Assembly: GCA_029243925.1 (NCBI GenBank)
Contig: JAQWRC010000046.1
Coordinates: 1 to 11,690, forward strand
Direction of reading: 5' to 3'
Length of the DNA: 11,690 nucleotides
From: Phycisphaerales bacterium
GTDB taxonomy: Bacteria; Planctomycetota; Phycisphaerae; Phycisphaerales; SM1A02
Shown: positions 5,821 through 11,690 of the stretch, one piece after another
Numbering within the stretch: the first letter of the stretch is position 1
Layout of the letters: the number at the start of each line of letters is the position of its first letter
The notes under the pieces: generated by a model
The model's database searches: none
The model's input: the letters and a program-made list of their open reading frames with translations, nothing else
Told to the model about the DNA's origin: nothing
Made by a program: the position numbers and the translations under genes

Positions 5821-6525
5821 ATGCGAATTGATGTCCTCACCTTATTCCCCGGCATGTTCCCGGGCGTACTCGACTCGAGTATTCAGGCTCGCGCCGCCAC
5901 CGGCGATCGCGTGACCTGTCACGTCCATGACATTCGTGAATGGGCGGACAACAAACACGACAAGGTGGATGATCGTCCCTTCGGTGGCGGACCGGGCATG
6001 GTGCTCATGTGCCAACCACTCTGGGATGCGGTCCACGCGGTGGAAGAACAGGATGAACGACCCAGTCGACGCATTCTCTTCACACCTCAGGGAAGACGAC
6101 TCAATCAAGCACTCGTTGAGGAATTGGCACATGAAGAGCGACTGCTCCTCATTGCCGGCCACTACGAGGGCGTGGATGAGCGGATTGTTGATGAACTCGA
6201 GCCGCTTGAGATCAGCATCGGGGACTACGTCCTCACCGGTGGGGAACTGCCCGCCATGGTGCTCATCGATGCAGTCACCCGGCTGCAAGATGGCGTGCTT
6301 GGACATGAAGACTCGGCTTCCGAGGATTCATTCAGCTTCCGTGACGATGAAATGCGACTGCTGGATTCCCCCCACTACACTCGGCCCCGCACCTGGCGGG
6401 ACCGTTCCGTACCCGAGGTACTGCTCAGCGGCGACCACCAAGCCGTCGCAGACTGGCGCCTCGATCAGATGAAACAACGAACCCGTACCCGACGTCCAGA
6501 TCTGCTGGAGCGACGCGAAGGCTGA
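5821..6525 (+). CDS. trmD: tRNA (guanine37-N1)-methyltransferase TrmD
   Basis: A SPOUT-class methyltransferase that makes m1G37 next to the anticodon and so prevents +1 frameshifting. The 234 residues match the family length. Residues 1-11 read MRIDVLTLFPG. DDRPFGGGPGMVLM (50-63) and the knotted SAM site, with LLLIAGHYEGVDERI (108-122) and SIGDYVLTGGELPAM (132-146), are intact. The catalytic region DAVTRLQDGVLG (150-161) and the substrate loop with LDSPHYTRP (181-189) are also present. The ribosome site is weak (AGG about 12 bases upstream), so expression may depend partly on coupling to rpsP, whose stop is 19 bases away. It is followed by rplS after 52 bases. Confidence 0.97.
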   Translation: MRIDVLTLFPGMFPGVLDSSIQARAATGDRVTCHVHDIREWADNKHDKVDDRPFGGGPGMVLMCQPLWDAVHAVEEQDERPSRRILFTPQGRRLNQALVEELAHEERLLLIAGHYEGVDERIVDELEPLEISIGDYVLTGGELPAMVLIDAVTRLQDGVLGHEDSASEDSFSFRDDEMRLLDSPHYTRPRTWRDRSVPEVLLSGDHQAVADWRLDQMKQRTRTRRPDLLERREG

Positions 6526-6546
6526 CGCACGCAGACGGGCGACAAC

Positions 6547-6570
6547 AGGAGGGGCATGTGCCCCGGAGAG
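6547..6570 (+). promoter_or_regulatory. rplS: Hairpin and ribosome site just before rplS
   Basis: GGGGC (6551-6555) pairs with GCCCC (6560-6564) around the loop ATGT. A first purine-rich site, AGGAGG (6547-6552), is partly buried in this stem. A second site, GGAG (6565-6568), immediately follows the stem, 9 bases before the rplS ATG, and remains free. The hairpin could help set translation of rplS relative to trmD. Function is not established. Confidence 0.4.
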
Positions 6571-6577
6571 ATGAGAC

Positions 6578-6955
6578 ATGAACAGGCAAGCAATTATCGA
6601 AGCCGCAACGGCTGATCAACTCAAGGACAACGACCAGTACCCTGTCTTCAGTGTTGGCGACACGCTCGACGTGCACGTACGCATCATTGAAGGAGACAAG
6701 GAACGAGTCCAGGTCTACCAAGGCGTGCTCATCGGCATGAAGGGCCGCGGAATCAATCGCACCATTACGGTGCGACGCATCGTGGCCAATGAAGGAGTGG
6801 AACGCATCTTCCCTCTCCACTCGCCGCGAATTGCCAAGATCGACGTCGTCCGCCGTGGTGATGCTCGACGAGCCAAGCTCTACTTCCTACGTGATCGCGT
6901 AGGCAAGAGCCGGCGACTTCGAGATCAACGTCGCGGCATGAAACACGTATCCTGA
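6578..6955 (+). CDS. rplS: 50S ribosomal protein L19
   Basis: L19 sits at the interface of the two ribosomal subunits. The protein has 125 residues, typical for the family. Recognisable segments are FSVGDTLDVHVRIIEGDKERVQ (in part), YQGVLIGMKGRGINRTITVRR, VANEGVERIFPLHSPRI and the C-terminal RRGDARRAKLYFLRDRVGKS. The ATG at 6578 has GGAG 9 bases upstream. It is the last gene of the rpsP operon; a strong hairpin follows 16 bases after the stop. Confidence 0.97.
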   Translation: MNRQAIIEAATADQLKDNDQYPVFSVGDTLDVHVRIIEGDKERVQVYQGVLIGMKGRGINRTITVRRIVANEGVERIFPLHSPRIAKIDVVRRGDARRAKLYFLRDRVGKSRRLRDQRRGMKHVS

Positions 6956-6971
6956 AAGACGGATCTCCCAA

Positions 6972-7029
6972 CGATACAAAACAGCAGGCGTTCGCCTTCA
7001 AAGCGAACGCCTGCTGTCGTTGTGTATCG
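6972..7029. terminator. Bidirectional intrinsic terminator between rplS and the convergent small gene
   Basis: A perfect 15-bp inverted repeat (6981-6995 with 7003-7017) encloses a 7-base loop. Outside it, CGATAC (6972-6977) can pair with GTATCG (7024-7029) across a small internal loop. On the minus strand the stem is followed by TTTTG, a short T run, so the signal looks better for the leftward gene that ends at 7053 than for rplS. It should still stop or stabilise the 3' ends of both convergent transcripts. Confidence 0.85.
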
Positions 7030-7052
7030 CTGGACTGAAGAGCGAACTGCAC

Positions 7053-7340
7053 TCAGCCGGCCTTGCGATCCCAGACGCTCCGCGTTGGCATCGGCGTCGT
7101 GAAACTGCTGGCCATCTTCCGCGTGGCCTTCAGACGCGGCGTGCCATCGGCATTCGTCTCCTGCCGCGCTGCGGATATGGGAGTGGACTCCTGCTCACTG
7201 TTCATGCCGCACAGTCCCAAGATGGGTTCGGACATCGTCTCGACATCCGTTCCCAATCGCTTGGCGCGGGCACTGGAAATATTGTTCTCGAGTGCACGCA
7301 GCATCGAGTGCATCGTCGTATTGTTCTGTTGGTTCGTCAT
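7053..7340 (-). CDS. Small protein of unknown function (95 aa)
   Basis: I do not recognise this protein. It has 95 residues, mostly hydrophilic, with no signal peptide or membrane helix, a helix-prone stretch near residues 10-30 (MHSMLRALENNISSARAKR) and a basic C-terminus. It contains a single cysteine. The frame is open up to 7487. The ATG at 7340 is preferred because GGGGA lies about 10 bases upstream and an AT-rich promoter-like stretch just before that. Support for real coding is that about 70% of its codons end in G or C, and that a terminator with a T run in this orientation starts 24 bases after the stop. It appears to be a single-gene unit. It could still be spurious. Confidence 0.5.
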   Translation of the reverse strand: MTNQQNNTTMHSMLRALENNISSARAKRLGTDVETMSEPILGLCGMNSEQESTPISAARQETNADGTPRLKATRKMASSFTTPMPTRSVWDRKAG

Positions 7341-7365
7341 CTCTGGTCTATCCCCGGATTTCAGG

Positions 7366-7375
7366 TGTATAAATA
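7366..7375 (-). promoter_or_regulatory. AT-rich -10-like element upstream of the small gene
   Basis: On the minus strand CTATTTATACA reads across this spot, giving overlapping -10-like hexamers (TATTTA, TTATAC) 27-35 bases before the ATG at 7340. It is the most AT-rich spot between 7341 and 7516. No good -35 hexamer lies at 16-18 bases upstream, so it may be an extended or activator-dependent promoter. The rest of the gap up to 7516 shows only a weak imperfect hairpin (7459-7476) that could end the helicase operon. Confidence 0.3.
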
Positions 7376-7516
7376 GGTTTATGTCGTGTGCTGCTATCCG
7401 TATCGGACATGCACTAGGGCACCTTTGGTCCAATGATGAGAGGAATGGGAATCGATCCGGACCTCCACAGAGGACCAGACGGCACAAACGGTACAGAACA
7501 ACCCCAACTTCAGGCT

Positions 7517-8482
7517 TCAGGCGTCCTCTTCGTCCAAAATGGCACGGGAACGCTCACTCACCAGATCGTAAATAGTCGCCAAAAGACCGGCCAGAGGGAA
7601 TTTGCCCTCCATGGTGCTGGGGCCCAATCGGCGGAGCAGCGCGTGCGGTACGTGCTGCCCAGGTGCATGGACATCTGCGCCCACACCATGCTCACCACGC
7701 CAGAACTGCTCGACGGCATCAGCCAATGGAGGCATCGTTCCAAGTTCCGCCGGCAGTATCGGAGCGGGATGTGCCATCGATCCGCCAGTCAGATCAAGGA
7801 CACGCCGCCGCCGGATGCGCTCGACGATCTGCTTGACAGAGCATCCTCGCGTTTCAAGCATGAGCAAAGGTTCTATTGCATATCGCTCCGCTGCCAGCCA
7901 TGCGACTGCAGCTGCGCGACGGTGACTCGATGCTGCGGGGCCATTGACTCTGCAGCTCAACTCCTCCTCTGGACCGGGAGCCATCGTCAAACCGCAATCA
8001 ACAAAGAGATCCGGCAGATTCGCGGGGAACTCATTTTGGCTCAACCGTGCCGTCCATACTGCTTCGCCCGCCATGCGCTCTTCGATCTGCCCCCATGAGG
8101 CTTCACTGAGCATGGGCACAGCCACCACGACTTTGCGGCCGCCCTCTCCCTCTTCACTCACATTCGCCGAGACGAGTCCAGCACGAATGTCCAGCGTACG
8201 AACGCGGCCTGCCCGAGCTGTCCGGAGTCCCCATTCGAAATCATCTGCTCCGATGACACGCTGAACGGCATCCAGCCATGCTCCAGCCACGGGGTGGGAC
8301 TGTATCTCTTCCGGCTCGAGGCGCAACTTGCCGCCACGCCCCGGCCGCCGCGGTTGCACCGGCTTGTTCGGCCGCTTCTCTGCTTGCGGAGCGTCATCCT
8401 GCGGCATCTGTTCAGGAGGCGCGACCGGCACGTTGGCATCGTCAGCATTCGGAACCGTTGGTTGAGGATCGATTCGAGTCAT
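7517..8482 (-). CDS. SWIM zinc-finger-type partner protein of the SNF2 helicase, finger degenerate
   Basis: A 321-residue protein starting inside the helicase gene (ATGA overlap, 8479-8482; GGAGG 7 bases upstream), the usual arrangement of bacterial SNF2 helicases and SWIM proteins. Residues 1-55 are proline-rich and look disordered. FEWGLRTARAGRVRTLDI (82-99), PMLSEASWGQIEERMAGEA (123-141) and the C-terminal HALLRRLGPST with ATIYDLVSER match SWIM partner proteins. The finger should read CxC...CxH and be followed by AAVxxxLAER...P.LL...RG. Here residues 176-187 read SCRVNGPAASSH: the histidine (H187) and the following AAAVAWLAAERY...LLMLETRG are kept, but the zinc cysteines are gone, apart from one out of place (C177). 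Zinc binding is therefore doubtful. The role is probably to assist the helicase; the exact function of these pairs is not known to me. Confidence 0.82.
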   Translation of the reverse strand: MTRIDPQPTVPNADDANVPVAPPEQMPQDDAPQAEKRPNKPVQPRRPGRGGKLRLEPEEIQSHPVAGAWLDAVQRVIGADDFEWGLRTARAGRVRTLDIRAGLVSANVSEEGEGGRKVVVAVPMLSEASWGQIEERMAGEAVWTARLSQNEFPANLPDLFVDCGLTMAPGPEEELSCRVNGPAASSHRRAAAVAWLAAERYAIEPLLMLETRGCSVKQIVERIRRRRVLDLTGGSMAHPAPILPAELGTMPPLADAVEQFWRGEHGVGADVHAPGQHVPHALLRRLGPSTMEGKFPLAGLLATIYDLVSERSRAILDEEDA

Positions 8483-11400
8483 CCTTCGACCTCCATGGCC
8501 GTGGACTGCAGACGGAGCATTTCACGCAACTGCGTACTCGTCATCTCGGTCAACCAATCATCACCGGCCCCGATGATGTGCTCGGCCAACGCCGTTTTTT
8601 CTTCGATCATCTGATCAATGCGTTCTTCAAGCGTACCGAGGCAGACAAACTTGTGGACATGAACAGTACGTGACTGCCCGATCCTGTAGGCACGGTCGGT
8701 GGCCTGACGCTCGACCGCCGGGTTCCACCAGCGATCAAAGTGGAATACATGGTTGGCAGCGGTCAGATTCAAACCCAACCCGCCTGCCTTGAGAGACAAG
8801 ACGAAGACCGGCGCTGAACCATCACCCGACTGGAATTGGTCGATCATCTTCTGCCGCCGTGGCACGGGGGTGCCGCCGTGCAGGAACAGGGTATTGCACC
8901 CAAGATCATGCTCGATCATTCCTGAGAGCAGTTGCCCCATGCGACGATATTGAGTGAACACCAATGCCTGCTCACCAGTCGCAAGCACTTCCTCGAGCAA
9001 AGTCATCATGCGACGCGCCTTGCCGCTGCGACTGGAAAGTTGCCGCACATCAGCGCCGTCCGGAGCGACCAGTCGGTTGAGCTCCTCTTTCTCGCTCATC
9101 TGTGCCGGGTGATTGCAGATCTGTTTCAGGCGACCCAGCAGTGCCAGGATGAGACCACGCCGCTGTATGCCACTTGCGCGATCGACTTCCTGCATCATGG
9201 ATTTGACGACCTCTTCGTAGAGTGCCGCCTGCTCGGAAGTCAGGTTTGCATACTCCTTGGTCTCCACACAGCCTGGCAAGTCGGAGATCACATTGCGATC
9301 GGTCTTCAGCCGCCGCAGGATGAATGGCTGCACCAAACGCCGCAGGTGGTCCGCCTGAACACTGTCCCTGTGCCGCTCGATGGGACGTGCATAACGACGT
9401 CGGAAATCCGCTGCTTCACCGAGGTATCCCGGATTGCAGAACTCCATGATGGACCACAGCTCCGTCAATCGATTCTCGACCGGGGTACCGGTGAGTGCCA
9501 CCCGTCTGGCCGCATTCAAGGAACGAATGGCGGCCGTCTGTTTCGTCGGCGGATTCTTGATGTATTGCGCTTCATCAAGCACTACGCGATGCCATTGGAC
9601 TTCATCCAGCGTCTCCTGATCACGGACAACCAGAGCGTAGGTGGTGATGACCACATCTGATTTCTCCGCGATCTCCTTGAACTCGGCACCGGTCGGGCGC
9701 CCCGGACCGTGCTGGATATGAAACGTGATTTCCGGTGCGAACCGCTCCAACTCCCGCGCCCAGTTCCCCATGACGGACGTGGGTACGACCAGCAAGGTCG
9801 GTGGAAGCATCACGCCCTTTGCCAATCGAGCGCGTTCGTCCTGCAGCAATGCAATGAGTTGCACCGTCTTGCCAAGACCCATGTCATCAGCAAGGCATGC
9901 GCCCAGGCCGAATCGATCCAGGAATCGCAGCCAACTGAGTCCCGTCAACTGATACGGCCGCAACGTTCCGATGAAACGCTCGGGCTGCTCAATGTTTTCA
10001 AACCGGGCATCACCATCTGGAGGCGTCAGCAACTGGGCCGCCCATCCGGTCGCATCCAATCCCCAGATCGGGAGGCCTGTTTCATGGTCCGCCTCACCTG
10101 CGGACAAGCGCATGGCCTCGACCAGAGTCATCGTTCCATTTTCATGCCGTTCGAAGAACGCCAGAGCACGTCGAATCTGCTCCGGATCGACTTGTACCCA
10201 TTTGCCATCGATGGACACAATGGACGACTTCTGGTTGGACAAGGCCTGCAACTGTTCTATGGACAGCGGGGTACGTCCAACCGTGATCTGCCAACGGTAC
10301 TGGACCGCACTGTCAAGGCCAGACAACATCGTGCCCGCCTCTTCAAGCGACTCATGATCCGGGGTGTCGATCTGCAATCGGACACCGATTCGATGGTCTT
10401 CACTGCCCCACCAATCCGGCACGTCAATGCCAAATCCTGATTCGGCCAGCAGCGGGTGGAACTCCGTCAAGAACGTGCTGACCTCCGCAGTCGTCAGATC
10501 CACTCCGGATGGCGTTCGTTCGTTCAGCAGTGGCTCGAGCTTTGGATACAACCGCGCCGCGCGACCGAGTTCGGAAATGAGCACTTCCTGCGGGTCGAGA
10601 TCTTCCTGCGTGGTCAAGCGCATTGCGTCGCGCGTCTGGCTCCAGATGTCCTCTGCAAAGATACGATCCGGAGGCTCTTCATTCGTCTCCAGCCCGATCG
10701 CCAAACGCCACGCGGCGTCGGGCCCACTTGCATCGGGGGCCTCCAGCAGAAGACAGCCCCGCAAGGCGCGGTTCCGATCCACTTCATCAAGGCGATTGAT
10801 CCATCGGCGTGCATCAAGAAACAGCGTGTGGCCAAATTCGCCATTGCTGGGCAATGTGCAATCATTCTTCAACAGGCCGTGGAGCCATGCCACATGGGGA
10901 TCATCCAACGGGCGGTCCTCAAGTGATTCCACGAATCCGTCATCAATCAAGACGCGGCGGATCGTGTGCTCCGCCATGGCACTGGTAATTGATTCGAACA
11001 ATGGCCAGGGGTGTTCGCCCTCACTGCTGATTGCACGAACCACCGGCGGCATGCTGTGAAGGAACCCAGCGAGGCTTGGTCCCATTTCCTCATCCAGCAA
11101 CCAAGGACGCCACAGACCTTCAAGTTGTCCATCATCGCTTCGAAGCAATGATGGAATAAAGCGTTGGTCGGAAAGAAGCTCCAGAACAAATCGAGCAACG
11201 GAGATGAACCATTTGATCGAATGTCCCTGTTCGATGCCGGGCGTTCTCTCCTGTCGAGCCATTGCCAGCAGTCCACCAATCGGATCATCCGCAGCAAGAC
11301 GAACTGTTGGAACGACAAAGGAGCCCAGCCACGCATCCTGATATCCGTCAATGCCACCCACAGCGCTACTCAGGCGATCGCTTGGCCATGGCCCGAGCAA

Positions 11401-11688
11401 ATCACGTGGAAGACGAAGTTCCATCTCATCTGAGTCCGAAAGAACATCTTCGGAAAGGCCGAGCTCTGAACAAAGGAGTGAACGCAACTCGTCTGCAGGA
11501 ATCGCATATGAATGACCTGCTCGATCAGTCAACTTCTCGATCGCAACAGTAGCGGTCGCTGTTGATCCCTCGCTGACTGCTTCCACGCGCTCGGTGCCGC
11601 GGTCGGGCAGCAGGACGAAACGGCGCGCCGACTCACCCCACAGGTGTAAGGAACCACGATGCCAGTTGGCGTGAAGAACGACCATCAT
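8479..11688 (-). CDS. SNF2-family DEAD/DEAH-box helicase
   Basis: A 1069-residue double-stranded-DNA translocase/ATPase of the Swi2/Snf2 family. The first 550 or so residues form the bacterial SNF2-associated N-terminal region, opening with MMVVLHANW...LHLWGE as in homologues. The motor follows: LRPYQLTGLSWL (577-588), Walker A DDMGLGKT (601-608), VVPTSVMGNW (634-643), Walker B DEAQ (705-708), LTGTPVENRLTELWS (732-746), LFLHGGTP (934-941), LSLKAGGLGLNLTAANHV (964-981) and motif VI QATDRAYRIGQ (995-1005). All catalytic motifs are intact, so ATP hydrolysis is expected. The ATG at 11688 (a second Met codon follows directly) matches the family start, so the gene is probably complete although it ends at the window edge. 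It is the upstream gene of a coupled pair with the SWIM-type protein. Its promoter lies outside the window. Confidence 0.95.
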   Translation of the reverse strand: MMVVLHANWHRGSLHLWGESARRFVLLPDRGTERVEAVSEGSTATATVAIEKLTDRAGHSYAIPADELRSLLCSELGLSEDVLSDSDEMELRLPRDLLGPWPSDRLSSAVGGIDGYQDAWLGSFVVPTVRLAADDPIGGLLAMARQERTPGIEQGHSIKWFISVARFVLELLSDQRFIPSLLRSDDGQLEGLWRPWLLDEEMGPSLAGFLHSMPPVVRAISSEGEHPWPLFESITSAMAEHTIRRVLIDDGFVESLEDRPLDDPHVAWLHGLLKNDCTLPSNGEFGHTLFLDARRWINRLDEVDRNRALRGCLLLEAPDASGPDAAWRLAIGLETNEEPPDRIFAEDIWSQTRDAMRLTTQEDLDPQEVLISELGRAARLYPKLEPLLNERTPSGVDLTTAEVSTFLTEFHPLLAESGFGIDVPDWWGSEDHRIGVRLQIDTPDHESLEEAGTMLSGLDSAVQYRWQITVGRTPLSIEQLQALSNQKSSIVSIDGKWVQVDPEQIRRALAFFERHENGTMTLVEAMRLSAGEADHETGLPIWGLDATGWAAQLLTPPDGDARFENIEQPERFIGTLRPYQLTGLSWLRFLDRFGLGACLADDMGLGKTVQLIALLQDERARLAKGVMLPPTLLVVPTSVMGNWARELERFAPEITFHIQHGPGRPTGAEFKEIAEKSDVVITTYALVVRDQETLDEVQWHRVVLDEAQYIKNPPTKQTAAIRSLNAARRVALTGTPVENRLTELWSIMEFCNPGYLGEAADFRRRYARPIERHRDSVQADHLRRLVQPFILRRLKTDRNVISDLPGCVETKEYANLTSEQAALYEEVVKSMMQEVDRASGIQRRGLILALLGRLKQICNHPAQMSEKEELNRLVAPDGADVRQLSSRSGKARRMMTLLEEVLATGEQALVFTQYRRMGQLLSGMIEHDLGCNTLFLHGGTPVPRRQKMIDQFQSGDGSAPVFVLSLKAGGLGLNLTAANHVFHFDRWWNPAVERQATDRAYRIGQSRTVHVHKFVCLGTLEERIDQMIEEKTALAEHIIGAGDDWLTEMTSTQLREMLRLQSTAMEVEG

Positions 11689-11690
11689 GG

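Noticed and set aside
7433..8098. A 221-codon open frame on the plus strand over the SWIM gene.
   Set aside because: It is a shadow frame with no recognisable protein features; the minus-strand product matches a known family.
9709..10440. A 243-codon open frame on the plus strand within the SNF2 gene.
   Set aside because: It lies opposite the conserved SNF2 gene and has odd composition and no motifs; it is expected by chance in a long high-G+C gene.
1..11690. Mobile elements, CRISPR repeats, tRNA or rRNA genes, phage or defence genes.
   Set aside because: I looked for terminal repeats, regularly spaced repeats, cloverleaf sequences and transposase or nuclease motifs, and found none. Nearly all the sequence is explained by the listed genes.

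Overview
The window looks like chromosomal core DNA from a planctomycete, most likely class Phycisphaerae. This assignment is an inference. It rests on an ECF sigma factor paired with a membrane anti-sigma protein that has pseudopilin/DUF1559-like features, an HpnH-type radical SAM enzyme, a SNF2 helicase with a SWIM-type partner, and high G+C codon use. I found no mobile element, CRISPR array, tRNA, rRNA or other sign of recent transfer.

Layout. (1) Positions 1-1588, minus strand: an operon of rpmI (L35), rplT (L20), a PmtA-like SAM methyltransferase and the 5' end of a Glu/Leu/Phe/Val-dehydrogenase-like gene cut by the window edge. A good promoter lies just upstream of rpmI. (2) Positions 1690-3335, minus strand: a two-gene module in which an ECF sigma factor overlaps its putative membrane anti-sigma partner by 4 bases (ATGA). 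(3) Positions 3498-5305, plus strand, divergent from the sigma gene: hpnH (adenosyl-hopene transferase) overlapping, again by ATGA, a compact M50 (site-2 protease type) membrane metalloprotease. (4) Positions 5347-6955, plus strand: the translation operon rpsP (S16), trmD (tRNA m1G37 methyltransferase), rplS (L19), with its own promoter, a structured 5' leader and a 15-bp terminator hairpin at the end. rimM, usually found between rpsP and trmD, is absent here. (5) Positions 7053-7340, minus strand: a small unknown protein converging on the same terminator. (6) Positions 7517-11688, minus strand: a SNF2-family helicase (1069 aa) overlapping a SWIM-protein partner whose zinc-finger cysteines are largely lost.

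How the genes work together. Two blocks are ordinary translation genes. Three others touch the membrane: hopanoid side-chain synthesis, a possible phospholipid methyltransferase, and the ECF sigma/anti-sigma pair. The pair sits back to back with a gene for an intramembrane metalloprotease. The most interesting testable idea is that sigma factor, membrane anti-sigma, M50 protease and HpnH form one envelope-response module. The other points worth checking are the degenerate SWIM finger and the apparently missing dimerisation domain in the dehydrogenase at the left edge.
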